Position numbers and translations under genes: made by a program | The notes under the pieces: generated by a model | What the model was told of the DNA's origin: nothing | The model's input: only the letters and a program-made list of their open reading frames with translations | Database searches by the model: none | Assembly (NCBI GenBank): GCA_021401465.1 | Contig: JADDMT010000004.1 | Location: forward strand, 574,065-638,064 | Length of the DNA stretch: 64,000 bases | Origin: Teratosphaeria epicoccoides | Taxonomy: Eukaryota; Ascomycota; Dothideomycetes; Mycosphaerellales; Teratosphaeriaceae | Direction: 5' to 3' | Shown here: positions 31,449 to 41,744 of the stretch, one piece after another | How positions within the stretch are numbered: position 1 is the first letter of the stretch | How the letters are laid out: every line of letters begins with the position of its first letter

Positions 31449-32672
31449 CTAGAAATCAATACTATTAGCTCTCAAATTCAACTTGACCCATTCACGAATT
31501 GCTAACCTTCTGAACAACATCGTCAAGACCGCTCTGCCGCGTCCTTTGTCATCTTGCTGGCGCTTCAGCCACCACGATAGCGAACTGCTCAGCTCCGTTT
31601 CCTTCTTGCCTAGCACATCAAGGCCGCGGTCTGCGCATGCTTCTTCAAGCTCAACCGGCGAAAGACCTGCTGTCACACTTGTAGTTGCAGGCAGCTCCGA
31701 CGCAGTCTTGAGCAAGAGCTTGTCATCCACAGCAAGGCCCTGCAGGTGGCGAGTAATGTTACGCCGAAGCAGAAACGCTGGAGGCGGCAGCTGTAGCCTG
31801 TCCCAAATTCGACTATGCAGCGTCAGAGTGGATGACAGATGATGCAGCTGGTCGTCTCGCACTTTCGCCAGCAAGCTGCGAACATATGTAGCATCCAGCA
31901 TGGGCCACTCTGCCTCGTCCGCTGGCCGTCCGGCAACCGCAACACGATCATCGGGCATCTGCTCTTGACTCGGCTCAGAAATGCCTTGTCTGAAACTGAT
32001 GCGCCTCCTCTCTTCAGCCTTTGCCCGCATCCCGAACACCTGCTTTGGAATGCGACAAGTGTAAGGCACCACGCCGGGCATGAAGGGCACTAATACCGGC
32101 AGCCATTCCCCAAAAACCAACACCAGAAGCCCAAAGAACGGCAGCTTTCCAATATCATGATTGTTCCTCTGCAACACTTGCCAATCACTCCTTGCAATTA
32201 AGCCCTTCTGCGCAGCGTCAAAGCCATCTTTTGCTCCAGATTTCTGGATTCTTTCGCGCAGGAGACGTGCCGCTTTGTAGTTGTACCACACAGCTTTGAC
32301 GCCCTCCTTATAGAAGCTGCCATATGCGCGACCAATGTTGAACCAGTAAATGAAGATCGTGGGGGACTTGTCTCGTTCAGGTAATCTCAGAGGCGGCGGG
32401 AGAGTGCTTCGTGCAGGGTTAATCGGATCGGCATTTTGGTTAGACCCGATCGTCGTCAAGGCTGCTTTGGCAGAGTACTCGTGCCTGATTGCGGTCTCTC
32501 TGGCAGTCGCTGGATTCGATTTCGTGCAGCGAGATTGCTGCTGGGCGGCATAGCTGCGGCCATGGATCTTCCCAGAGGACGGCAATCGAAATGCTAGAAA
32601 TGGGTTTGCGCCATATTGTGGTTTACTCGATACAGCGTACATGCAGAGGCTGCTCGAAAAGCGTGAGGTCAT
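31449..32672 (-). CDS. Mitochondrial LETM1-domain protein
   Basis: A single exon of 407 aa. LETM1-family proteins sit in the inner mitochondrial membrane and affect K+/H+ exchange and mitoribosome contact. The first about 40 residues are rich in Ser/Arg with almost no acidic residues, as in a mitochondrial presequence. A transmembrane helix (FFGLLVLVFGEWLPVLVPFM) is followed directly by the LETM1-type PYTCRIPKQ segment. The ribosome-binding-like domain follows, with LRRNITRHLQGLAVDD and the GLSPVELEEACADRGLDV helix. It is shorter than yeast Mdm38 (573 aa) and lacks a C-terminal coiled coil, so it more likely belongs to the shorter LETM1-like fungal branch than to Mdm38 itself. Confidence 0.82.
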   Translation of the reverse strand: MTSRFSSSLCMYAVSSKPQYGANPFLAFRLPSSGKIHGRSYAAQQQSRCTKSNPATARETAIRHEYSAKAALTTIGSNQNADPINPARSTLPPPLRLPERDKSPTIFIYWFNIGRAYGSFYKEGVKAVWYNYKAARLLRERIQKSGAKDGFDAAQKGLIARSDWQVLQRNNHDIGKLPFFGLLVLVFGEWLPVLVPFMPGVVPYTCRIPKQVFGMRAKAEERRRISFRQGISEPSQEQMPDDRVAVAGRPADEAEWPMLDATYVRSLLAKVRDDQLHHLSSTLTLHSRIWDRLQLPPPAFLLRRNITRHLQGLAVDDKLLLKTASELPATTSVTAGLSPVELEEACADRGLDVLGKKETELSSSLSWWLKRQQDDKGRGRAVLTMLFRRLAIREWVKLNLRANSIDF

Positions 32673-33226
32673 TTCATCGGGGCAATGGTTGCCGTGAAGA
32701 ATCAGAGATCATCATGAGAGTACGATGAAAATGGAATAGAATGAATGTTCACATGCAATCGTCACCAAAGCTCAAAACCCCGAACTACAGCCGAAGTGGT
32801 CAACAGCATGCTGCAAGGCGCGTGGCTGGATGAATATCGCGCAGGATTAAGGTAACATGTGGTAGAAAGTGACGCCTCCTTAATCTACAATAAGCTTCCG
32901 TGATTTCGGTATGATACAAGTTTCTACGGCAGGCTTATCGCAGCTCCACAATCCCGGCTTTCCCTACTTCCGTACAGAGGCAGTAAAATGGTGAGCCATA
33001 AGCAGCTCTAGCTGCCCTAACGCCTCCGCTGTGAGCATGGTAGAATGTGCTCCACTTGGCTAGTGATTGAAGAGCAAGCCTTGCACTGCTCATGTTTATC
33101 GCACCGATCCGACCAAGCTCCAGACAACGCTGTTCGGGCCATTCGCAAGGCGATCGCGAACTTGGAAAATGCACACGTGAACGAGACAACTGTTCTCTCT
33201 TTGTCGAGTCTCAGAAAGAAACCCAG
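32673..33226. other. Intergenic region between LETM1-like and HPC2 genes
   Basis: 554 bp; no credible ORF. It contains the LETM1-like gene promoter and the HPC2 3' UTR. Confidence 0.4.
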
Positions 33227-35146
33227 CTAGGCGCCAGTGGTCATCGGCTGTCCGTACTGCGTCTGCGTCTGCTGCTGCGGTGTCGGCGCAAGAGCGATTG
33301 GGGCACCAGTAGGACCACCAATGTGCTGGGCCGTCCTTTCACGATCCATCTTCTCAGCCTCCATCCGTTCGCGGTCGGCTTTAGTGATACGAGGCTTCCT
33401 AGGTGCCGCTATGCCACGTCCACGGCCTCGAGCACGCGTCGGTGCAGCGTTTGGATCGCGACTCTTTTCTGCGAGTGATGCATGACTTGACGCTGCAGCG
33501 GCACCGCCGCGCGAGCCGCGCCCACGACTCCGACCTCCTCTGCCACGGCCACTCGATGTGGCAGACTCAATTTGAGCAGTTTCGCCTGGTGGCACGAGCG
33601 GACCTGAGTACACAAAAAATCCGTCCTTTGACACCGCCGCATGCTCCTCCCACGCCAACTCGGTGTCGTCAATGAAATCATCCTCCTTGTCGTACTCTTC
33701 CTTCTTCGTCTGCCTCTTCTTCGGCTTCCCGTCCGTAGTTGTGCCTGCATCAACACCGCCCATCTCCACGTTGCTGTCATCACCCGGATCAGACATCAGG
33801 TCCACGGACATGTCGTCTGCAACACCCTCGAGCTTAGCCTGCGCGATTTGCATCTCTCGGATGGCTTGGCGATGAGCGGCGGCCCGTGGGTTCAGTGCAT
33901 CACGGCCATACTTCTTCATGACTTCCTGTGCCATGTTGATCGTGTTGCCGCCTTGTGGGTTGAGAGGGATCTGGATCTCAATGTTGACGCCCACTTGTTC
34001 AGGCTCGCTCGGGGAGGGTCCGCCAAACAGAGCATGTCCAGACAAGAGACCACTACCAGTCGCCTTCGGTGCTGAAGGCGCGGGCTTCGCGGCTTTCGGT
34101 GTTGGTGCTTCTGATGACGACTTGGATGGTGCCTTGATCTCAACAGCCGGCTTCGTGGGTGCGTCGCATTTAGGATCGACATCCATCGCACCATCAAGGC
34201 TGATGACTGAGACCGGCTTGGAAGGCACGCCTGATGTTGCAAAAGTCGGCGGTGGTACGTGCGGATACAACGGCGTTTGTCTTTGTGCTGATGGTGACTG
34301 CGGGTGTGACGGTAAGAAGGCCTGCTGCAGCTGTGGTAGCGTCGGGTAGCTTAGCGGACCAGATCTCTTTGGAATTATTGGGTCGATCAAGCTTGCTATC
34401 GATGGTGATGCTGAGGCCCTATTGACGTGGGGCGATGCTTGAGCCGACGATAGATTGCTCACTGCGTTGGTCGGTTTTGAGAGCGTGGCAGGGGCATCCA
34501 TGGTGGCAGCGCGGACTGGATCGTAGCCTCGGACAGGGTCGTAGTTTTGTCCACTCGATATTGGCCGTGGCGTTGGAGCGCTGGATGGAATAGAAGTGGA
34601 CGGGTGCGATCGTGGCGGTTGTGGCGGTTGTGGTTGTGATGTATTTGGCGCAACAGGCTGCTGGAAGCTATTGACCATATCTGTGATCGTCGGCTGATGT
34701 GAATGATGAGCGGGCGCATCATGCGACACTTTCTCATCGGTCTTCTGCCTCTTGCGCGGGGCGGTTGTGGTGGCAGTCGTTGCACCCTCGGTCTTGACCT
34801 TGGATTCGCGAGGCTTCCTTGGTTTCTTCGGTTTCCCGTCGTCAATAGGTTTGCCATCGGGACCCAGTTCTTTCTTCTTCCTAGGTGCCCTCTTCGGCTT
34901 CTCTGGTGCAGCTGGTGTGCCGTTGGAGGGCGTTGTGCTGGTTGTTCGACTTTTAGTAGTTGCAGCGGAAACTCCCGCAGATGGTTTTGCTACACCTTCA
35001 GCGAAAACAGAAAGCTGGGGTTGGGTGAAAGCGCTGCGTTCGGCGAGAACAATGGTGTCGGCTTGTGGTGGTGGGGAAATTGGGTCTGACAGCGACGAGT
35101 CTGAGCCACCATCGTCAACTTGCATCCGCTGGCCGAGACCCGCCAT
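33227..35146 (-). CDS. HPC2: HIR-complex subunit Hpc2 / ubinuclein-like
   Basis: A single exon; I use the ATG at 35146 (MAGLGQRMQVDD) because the open frame upstream to 35179 begins with TTG. This gives 639 aa. Hpc2/ubinuclein proteins are subunits of the HIR/HIRA histone H3-H4 chaperone. The defining Hpc2-related domain is at about residues 465-515: KEEYDKEDDFIDDTELAWEE, then KDGFFVYSGPLVPPGE. The rest is Pro/Ser/Lys-rich and low complexity, with an AT-hook-like RGRGR cluster near the C-terminus (GRGRGGRSRGRGSRGG). Fungal Hpc2 proteins share this layout: a long disordered region and one short conserved domain. Confidence 0.88.
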   Translation of the reverse strand: MAGLGQRMQVDDGGSDSSLSDPISPPPQADTIVLAERSAFTQPQLSVFAEGVAKPSAGVSAATTKSRTTSTTPSNGTPAAPEKPKRAPRKKKELGPDGKPIDDGKPKKPRKPRESKVKTEGATTATTTAPRKRQKTDEKVSHDAPAHHSHQPTITDMVNSFQQPVAPNTSQPQPPQPPRSHPSTSIPSSAPTPRPISSGQNYDPVRGYDPVRAATMDAPATLSKPTNAVSNLSSAQASPHVNRASASPSIASLIDPIIPKRSGPLSYPTLPQLQQAFLPSHPQSPSAQRQTPLYPHVPPPTFATSGVPSKPVSVISLDGAMDVDPKCDAPTKPAVEIKAPSKSSSEAPTPKAAKPAPSAPKATGSGLLSGHALFGGPSPSEPEQVGVNIEIQIPLNPQGGNTINMAQEVMKKYGRDALNPRAAAHRQAIREMQIAQAKLEGVADDMSVDLMSDPGDDSNVEMGGVDAGTTTDGKPKKRQTKKEEYDKEDDFIDDTELAWEEHAAVSKDGFFVYSGPLVPPGETAQIESATSSGRGRGGRSRGRGSRGGAAAASSHASLAEKSRDPNAAPTRARGRGRGIAAPRKPRITKADRERMEAEKMDRERTAQHIGGPTGAPIALAPTPQQQTQTQYGQPMTTGA

Positions 35147-36338
35147 CGCCGCGGCGATATACAGTGGAAGCGATGCCAAGACAGTGGTATATAACAGGAG
35201 GCAACACCTCTGGCCGAATCGAGCGTGTCAGCAACGTGGCAATAGTGCATCATGTTCTTCGACGCTCGTGTACCTTCTGTCACGGATCTCACCAATGCAA
35301 AGCGCGGAAGCCAAGCCGACGGTCCACGACCTCCTCCTCATAAATCAGACAACGAGGCAACACCGCGACGACAACACGCAAAATTCTGGGAGCAGTCGAC
35401 AATGCGAGTCGAAGATGGCGCTGACGGTGTCGTGTGGCTGCTGCTGACGTGCTGAATGGGACCAGGTGCTTTGTGAGCGAAGATGGATGGCCCAACGCGC
35501 GGCTGCTGATGAACGATCGCGGACACACGCAATTGCAGCAAGAAGGAAGATGTAGAAAGGAAGAATCGCAACAGAAAGTGGGCAGCGTTTGGCATATGAG
35601 GAAGGCCAACGCGCACAGCGAGCCGCAGACGAGACACTCGGGCGGGCTTCGAAGCACATCCGCCCAGTAATAAACGTGACTGGACTATTTTACACAGGCT
35701 CTGCCCCTCCCTGGAACGTCAAGGAGCAAGCCTACCTACTACGGGACAGCTAGTCGTATGCCAGCAAAGCTCGGGCAGGAACGAGAACGACTCTTGCATG
35801 CTACGCCGCAGTGCGCATGTGGTCAGCGCTCGCCTGCCGCGCATGCGATTTCTATTTCTCCTTCATGATGACCGTGTCTTGCTCCCGTCGACTGCTAGTT
35901 AGTCCACGCTCCACCACAATCGTGTGCGCGTCATTGTAGACGAACGACTGCCTGATGCGCGCGTTGTGTCTCCACGAGATTGAAGAGGCTTGGCGACGGG
36001 TTCCTCGGCCGTGGACCGGCTTTCGTCATACGTATGTGCCGAACATGCGTTCAGTGTATCTTCACCCACCCGCCTCTCGACTTGCTGCCATCCCAGCTTG
36101 GCGCCAAGCCTTCTTGATGTCCATTCCGTGAGTCCATCCTTCATGACCTTGATCTCACGGTGTCGTAGTGCCTGGTATAGCGATGCATCTGCGCGCTAGC
36201 GCCAGCTTTAAGGTTAGTGAGCTTCTAGAGCCGCCGGGATGCTAGCGCAACGGCAGCGGCTACAGCCTAAATTCTTATATTCCGTGTTGCACAATCTCGG
36301 TTTTGCCTGTCATCACCAAAGGCAAACACTTTCGCAAA
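35147..36338. promoter_or_regulatory. Divergent intergenic region HPC2/RBA50
   Basis: 1.19 kb between two divergent starts. Open frames here (such as 35289-35657, minus) are overlapping chance frames. No TATA box stands out. Confidence 0.4.
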
Positions 36339-38030
36339 ATGATTAGAGGCGAGCGCTTCGAGTTCGATCTTGGCTTAGACAACGAGAATGACCGTCAAAC
36401 ACAGGTACGCATCAGGATTCGGAATCATCTTGAGCAGACACCCTTTCGTCTTTCTGAAGTTGCCTTTTCGCGCCTTGACGTCTCACGCGGCTGCTGCCAA
36501 ACACCCGGGAGGACTTGACCTGTCGACCTGGTTGACGTTGTAGTCACAAAATCGAGCTGTCAGATTGGTCGACGTCGCAGCCACCCGAAATGATCAGATG
36601 GCCACTCTTTGGCTGGAACAGTTTGCTCGGGCCAAAAATTGGTCGTCTCAACCCTTGTACACACGCGTCTGAGGATTATCAAGACTGTCGATAGATGCCT
36701 CCCTCACGCCGCTTACGATGGACTCCACTGATTGCTGACTACCTCTCTACAGACAAACGCGCCGCCACCAGGTGCATTCGTGGGTGACATTCGGGAGCGC
36801 GAGCCAGCCGCGCCTAAGACTCCAACTGCTCCGACACTGAAGAGTAAAACTGGCTTTCCTGAGCATAAGAAGCGTGAGAGCAGATTTAAGCAGCAGAAGG
36901 TATCTAGTCCTCAGCTGCCGAATACTGCACCGAACAGACTTTTACAGCCACCTCAACCCGTCCAAAGTCGGGCGACAGATTTGTCAATAAGTGACGGAGG
37001 GGAGTCGCGGTCGTGGGAGGCGATCGAGAAGCAAGGCATTGACGAGGAGAACAGACAGAAGCTGGCACGTATGACTCCTGCCGAGATAGAGCAGGAGCGA
37101 GAGGAGTTGATGGGCCGTCTCTGTCCAGCATTCTTACAGCGTTTACTCAAACGCTCCAATATATCGAGTGGAGGCACTGAACTAGACTTATCAGCACCAC
37201 AGCGAGGACCTGTCAGGAGCGTTGACAACAAAAAGCCATCCACCAAATCAGTCTCCTTTGCGGATCCGTCAACGACTTCGGCGCCAGACACAGAACCAGT
37301 ATTTAAGTCTGCTGCAGGAGCCATGGGTATTGCCGATGACTCAACAGAAGCCGAGATACGTGCTCCAGACATTCCAACTCAAGGCACCATCCACTTTCCT
37401 CGCGCACCTCAGCCGCCGGATCTGGATCCCAATTCGGATACCTTCCTCGAAGACCTCCATGACAAGTACTTCCCCTCTCTTCCTTCTGATCCAGACAAAC
37501 TCGAATGGATGCAACCTTCCACTTCATCAGGCTATGATTCGGCTTCGAGATTCTTCCACGGCTCCTCCATCCGTTTCGACTTCAAAGGTCAATTGCTCGC
37601 GCCAAAGACCGCCGCAGCTATTCCTACCACGGAAGGCCTACACCACCACGGTGACGCACCAGAAGCGGCGGGCTACACCATCGCGGAGTTGGCTCATCTG
37701 GCTCGCTCGACGTACCCAGCACAACGCTGTATTGCATCCCAGACCTTGGGTCGACTGCTCTATCGCCTAGGCAAAGGAGAGTTTGGAGACCCGGGCGAGG
37801 CAGATTTCTCAGGATCTGGCATTGAAGGTACAGATCGGGAGGACAGCTTTGGTGAGTTGGCGAGAGGGTTGTGGCATGAAGTGGAGAAGGAGAATGCTAT
37901 TGAAACGTTGGTGATCGAAAGCGAGGGGATGGGCGTCGACAGGGGAAGGCATCTGAGTGCGAAGAATTACGCCATCGAGGCTGTATGGCTGTGGCGGAAG
38001 GGTGGTGGCCGAAGATGGAAGGCGGGATAG
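36339..38030 (+). CDS. RBA50: RNA polymerase II assembly factor Rba50/RPAP1-like
   Basis: Exon 1 is 36339-36404 (MIRGERFEFDLGLDNEND..), exon 2 is 36753-38030; total 448 codons (447 aa). RPAP1/Rba50 helps assemble RNA polymerase II and import it into the nucleus. The N-terminal motif joins across the intron as TQTNAPPPGAFVGDIRERE. The RPAP1 N-domain is visible in ARMTPAEIEQEREELMGRL, and the C-domain in IRFDFKGQLL and AELAHLARSTYPAQRCIA. The protein ends AVWLWRKGGGRRWKAG. The 348-bp intron 36405-36752 (GTACGC..CTACAG) is the longest inferred here; the sequence preceding the first ATG stays open but has no other ATG. Length matches yeast Rba50 (439 aa). Confidence 0.86.
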
Positions 38031-38177
38031 GAGCCATCAATGTGGACGTGCGCCGTGGCCGCGGCATAGAGTCAGCTGTGTTGCGACTCCGGTCACGTCT
38101 TCCAATCAGGCTGTCTCAGACGGTATTTGGAACCCGGTATCCAGTCTCAAGTCAATGGCGGTTCATTCTAACCAGAC

Positions 38178-38622
38178 ATGATGTTCTGGCTCTTTGTGGC
38201 ACCGGAATGTATCGCTCGTCTGAGAAATTGGGATATATTCGTGAACGTACTGGAAGCAGGACTTCCATTTGCATATAAGCCATACTGTCCGGTTGTTACG
38301 CGGCTACCTTACTCATCTGAGAAATTGGGATATATTCGTGAACGTACTGGAAGCAGGACTTCCATTTGCATATAAGCCATACTGTCCGGTTGTTACGCTG
38401 CTACCTTAACCCTCGAAAGACCATCACGGCCAGCTTGAGTGCGCTATCTGCCTGGATGCACTCTCGGAGAGGGCTGTTAGATGGCTGTTCTGTGGACATG
38501 CACTCCATATCAACTGCTCCGAGGAAGGGAGAACACGTTGTCACTCGAATGGAAAGAGGTGTAATTGTCCGCTCGACAGGAGGGATGCGTATCCCCGCGA
38601 TGTCATCGATCCTGACCAGTAG
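38178..38622 (+). CDS. Small RING-finger protein, possibly a relic
   Basis: The clear part is 38434-38622: ECAIC, then LFCGHALHINC and CNCPLDRR, a RING with the final ligand replaced by Asp as in Rbx1 (CPLD). An upstream frame from ATG 38178 (MFWLFVAPECIARL..) joins it in phase if an intron 38292-38433 is spliced, giving 101 codons (100 aa). The acceptor (CACGGCCAG with a CTTAAC branch) is good, the donor (GTTGTT) is poor. A 97-bp tandem duplication (38215-38408) overlaps this junction and, without that intron, causes a frameshift plus an in-frame TAA (38407-38409). So it is either a compact RING E3-like gene whose duplication falls largely in the intron, or a pseudogene. The upstream half matches nothing I know. 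The orphan and a second RING gene follow it. Confidence 0.4.
38215..38408. repeat. 97-bp tandem duplication
   Basis: Units 38215-38311 and 38312-38408 are near identical, differing at about two or three positions (for example G38218/A38315). The period, 97, is not a multiple of three, so any coding sequence crossing it changes frame. Confidence 0.9.
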
Positions 38623-39071
38623 ACTGTGGAGATCAGTTGTGCATCTCGTTCGGATGGCGGGGACCTGTTGCTCTCCTCGGGATTTGGAGTGGAGAGATCG
38701 CGAGCATGGAGGGTTTCGATGTGAGATGGCGGCAATACTGCTTGACTCCGTGTACGGCGATTTACCGCACAGCACGACATTGTAACGTTGTACGAGGTAG
38801 TGTGTCGTTCGGTGACCACTGCAGTGCGACCGATGATTGGACCTCATCTTGTAGCGCAAGGCGTTGATACATCGCAAGTCCCCCAGTGATATCGATGACT
38901 TTCGCGTTCGGTGAAGCAATACCGTCAGATCCCATTGGGTCCTGTACCTAGCGCCGCGCTAAGGATCCTTTCCTCCGCACCTTCCCGATCCTACTTCTTT
39001 AAATGTACTTCACCAGCCACCGTCGACTTTGAGAATAATCCTATGAAATCATCGCCAGCACTGCGATAAAG
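38623..39071. other. Intergenic region
   Basis: 449 bp without a coding frame that I would support, between the small RING ORF and the orphan gene. Confidence 0.35.
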
Positions 39072-39482
39072 ATGTCTGCGCTCTACAACTGGCTCTGGCC
39101 TGCCGACAAACCAGGTCCCACGCGCGACACCGACGTGGGCCACCACAAAGCAGTGCGCGCCCATTTCATCAGCCTGATGGACAACACAGAGCCACCAGAT
39201 AGCTTCAAGATATCGACAGTCGCGCAGATGCTCACACAGAAGGACATGACCGAGCTTGGCTTTGAGCACTGGCGGGAAACACTGCCGGGCCTCATCGATC
39301 TTGCTTTCGAGTTTCGGGATCTTGGCGACTGCGATGTTATAGTCAAGGGCAGACTGGCGCCAGATGATGCGACGGCGGAGGAAGTGAAAGGGATGGAGGG
39401 CCCAGTGAGGGTGAGGAGGAGGGACTACTCCGGGCGCACGTTGCATGATCGGAAGCCTGCAGCTACGAGATCTCGGTGGTGA
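39072..39482 (+). CDS. Hypothetical protein, 136 aa
   Basis: I do not recognise this gene. The frame starts at a good ATG (MSALYNWLWPADKPG) and has even, protein-like composition, with acidic and hydrophobic residues alternating in helix-like stretches (TLPGLIDLAFEFRDLGD). The C-terminus is basic (VRVRRRDYSGRTLHDRK). There is no signal peptide, membrane segment or cysteine motif. It lies between two RING-type genes in the same orientation. It could be a lineage-specific cytosolic protein; transcript evidence would be needed, since a 411-bp open frame can arise by chance in this GC range. Confidence 0.5.
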   Translation: MSALYNWLWPADKPGPTRDTDVGHHKAVRAHFISLMDNTEPPDSFKISTVAQMLTQKDMTELGFEHWRETLPGLIDLAFEFRDLGDCDVIVKGRLAPDDATAEEVKGMEGPVRVRRRDYSGRTLHDRKPAATRSRW

Positions 39483-39916
39483 GATGTCGCGGTATGGCGG
39501 TCATATGTTGAGGCGACAACCATCTCACAGTAAATGCGGAACCGGTCTCTCTAACGGTCACACGGTATTTTCTCGTGTGCACGATCATCGCCTCGATTCG
39601 CGTTATCCCGCGCCTGCAGCTACCCGACACTCCATTCGATGTCTCAGTACCTCTTCCTGTTGTCTCTACCTGAATAGTCTCACCAAAGTCAATGGAACAA
39701 TACATCCGCTGAGTACGAACATGGCTTGCAGACCTGTTTGGTCAATTCAGAAGTATTATATCTGGACTCAGATCATAGGCACGGCAAACCGACAGGTCTT
39801 CAGCTCACTCAAAAGGGACCAGATCTCCCAGCACGTCTTCAAAGCACTGTACAGCTCTCCCTCGGAAGTACGACCTGACAGCAATTTCTCCTATTCTGTT
39901 CCAAACCGCACTCGCA
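39483..39916. other. Intergenic region
   Basis: 434 bp with no credible gene; presumed promoter of the downstream RING gene. Confidence 0.35.
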
Positions 39917-40699
39917 ATGGCGAGTCCAGCCGCAAACAATCCCGATATCATAGACCCACTCGCAGCGACATCGCTAGCACTGACGCAACTCAACCCCCAC
40001 CTCGACATCCAACACCAACGCACTGCTGAGATTGGCGAGACTATAGCACAACTACGTGAGGCATTATGCATTCCACCTTCATTCCCAAACGAGCGCCAAC
40101 TCGAATGTCCTATACATCTTGGTCCCATTCCTGCCCGCCAAAGTCGCACCCTGCCTTGTAGCCACGTGTTCTGCAGAGAATGCATCAGTCGCTGGTTACA
40201 ACACAGCGCAACCTGTCCCATGGACCGATCGAACGCGTTCACCGGAGAGCCAGCGCACGCGGAACTGCAGAGACGCGATTTGCTGCACGAGTCAGAAGCC
40301 ATCGATACCGCGCGTCCTGCGACCGTTCGCGTGGGAGAGGTCGAAATAGCATTGCCGCCTCTGCACGTGGTCAATGCAGCATTGCCAGATCTCCCAGATG
40401 TGCCCCAGGAGTCTCCAGGACCGCCAGCTTGGGATGTTGAGGCGGTGCAAGACCGCGTGCTGGCAGCAGACCCGCACTTGATCGAACAGATTGCTTTTCA
40501 TGAACGACTGGCAGATGAAATTTATGCTCTAGAGGCTCGAGCTATTCAACTCATGGAAAGTGGTGCGGAGGTAGAGCTCAATGGAAGGTGGCTTGACTTT
40601 CTGCAATGGGAGGCTGATGAGCATCGCATGCATGCCAGATTCTTGCAATCTTCTGTTGAGGTCTTGGGGGAGCTGGTCGAAGATGGTGATGCGGAGTAG
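39917..40699 (+). CDS. RING-type zinc-finger protein
   Basis: A single exon of 260 aa, a probable E3 ubiquitin ligase. The RING spans about residues 60-105: LECPIH, then TLPCSHVFCRECISRWLQH and CPMD. Two ligand positions depart from canonical C3HC4: the second Cys is His and the last is Asp (CPMDR). Asp at that place is known from Rbx1-type RINGs (CPLD), so zinc binding is still plausible. A helical region with LPDLPDVPQESPGPP and Leu-rich amphipathic stretches near the end (FLQSSVEVLGELVEDGD) may bind partners. It is cytosolic or nuclear by default, having no signal or membrane segment. The substrate is unknown. Confidence 0.8.
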   Translation: MASPAANNPDIIDPLAATSLALTQLNPHLDIQHQRTAEIGETIAQLREALCIPPSFPNERQLECPIHLGPIPARQSRTLPCSHVFCRECISRWLQHSATCPMDRSNAFTGEPAHAELQRRDLLHESEAIDTARPATVRVGEVEIALPPLHVVNAALPDLPDVPQESPGPPAWDVEAVQDRVLAADPHLIEQIAFHERLADEIYALEARAIQLMESGAEVELNGRWLDFLQWEADEHRMHARFLQSSVEVLGELVEDGDAE

Positions 40700-40847
40700 C
40701 TTTTGCTGTGTTTGAATTTTAGCTTTCAATCTACGCCAACTTCTTTGGAGCATTGTCATAGAAGATGCTTGACGGCTCGCTACGGCTCTGCGATTCGGTC
40801 TGACAGCCCGGTGACAGCTTGAATCGCTCTGCATGCCGCGCCCAACG

Positions 40848-41744
40848 TCAACTCTCGTACTGCAGCCGATTCTCCTCATCACTGACTGCATCCTCCACAT
40901 CACTACTCTGCACCACCCTTCTCAACCCCGACGCCTCCTTCTTGTCCCTCGGCACTGCCCGGCCCTTCTTCGGCGGCATGATGTCCACCAACTTCGGCCC
41001 TGTCCTCTCATAGCGCACCTCCCTCGCCACCAGCACCCTTGGCGTGCTCCTTAGACGCACAGCGCCGCTCCTAGTGTTGTACTCCACAATCCTCGCATTG
41101 CCACGCTGGTACGTCTCGAAACGCTGGATGATGTTTGGCGGCTCCTTGGTCATGGGCTCGTCGTTGAAGGCGCCGGGGTAGCCTTTCTCCGGGTCGAAGA
41201 GGACCCAGTCTGTACACGTAGATAGTCAGCTTGACGTGTGCGTGAGTGTAATTGGAGCAGACTTACTGGTGTCTTTAGCTAGATAGAGCGGCTCGTAAAC
41301 AGGAGCGCCTGACTTGCCCTTCCCCTTCTCAAGACGTTGGCTCTTATCATGCCTCTTTGTTTCTGCATCATCTATTGCACCGATTTGCTCTCTCGCGCCG
41401 CTCATATAGATATCGGAGACGTCCTTTCGCTTCACCATGTCGCCCACGTCTTGCTTGCCGAAGCCGAACTCCTCCAGATCTGCTTTCACGAACTTACCAT
41501 CTATCTCCATTTCCTTCGCGTGGTCGTTCCTTCCGTTCTCAGACACGCGCTTACAGTCTTTCGCTGGCGCAGGTGCTCTCTTGCTGACAACGGCGGGTGT
41601 CGGTGTTGGATTGGCGTCGTTCTTGCTGACAGGTGTTGGCTGACGCTTGACTGGTACAGGAGCGATGCGTCTCTTCGTCATCTCGCGCTTTTTGGGAGGG
41701 CTCGAAGCCACTACAATGCAGTCACCGTCCCTGTTGTGATCCAT
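40848..41744 (-). CDS. Hypothetical fungal protein, 279 aa
   Basis: Exons 41744-41267 and 41209-40848, with a 57-bp intron (GTAAGT..TACAG), give 280 codons (279 aa). I do not recognise the family. The N-terminal about 140 residues are Lys/Pro/Arg-rich and look disordered (PPKKREMTKRRIAPVPVKRQ), suiting a nuclear protein. The C-terminal part is more ordered: the exon junction gives NWVLFDPEKGYPGAF, followed by QRFETYQRGNARIVEYNTRSG. A basic-to-acidic tail (PPKKGRAVPRDKKE, then SDVEDAVSDEEN) ends the protein. The clean splice and composition argue for a real gene. Possible roles in chromatin or RNA binding are only guesses from its charge. Confidence 0.7.
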
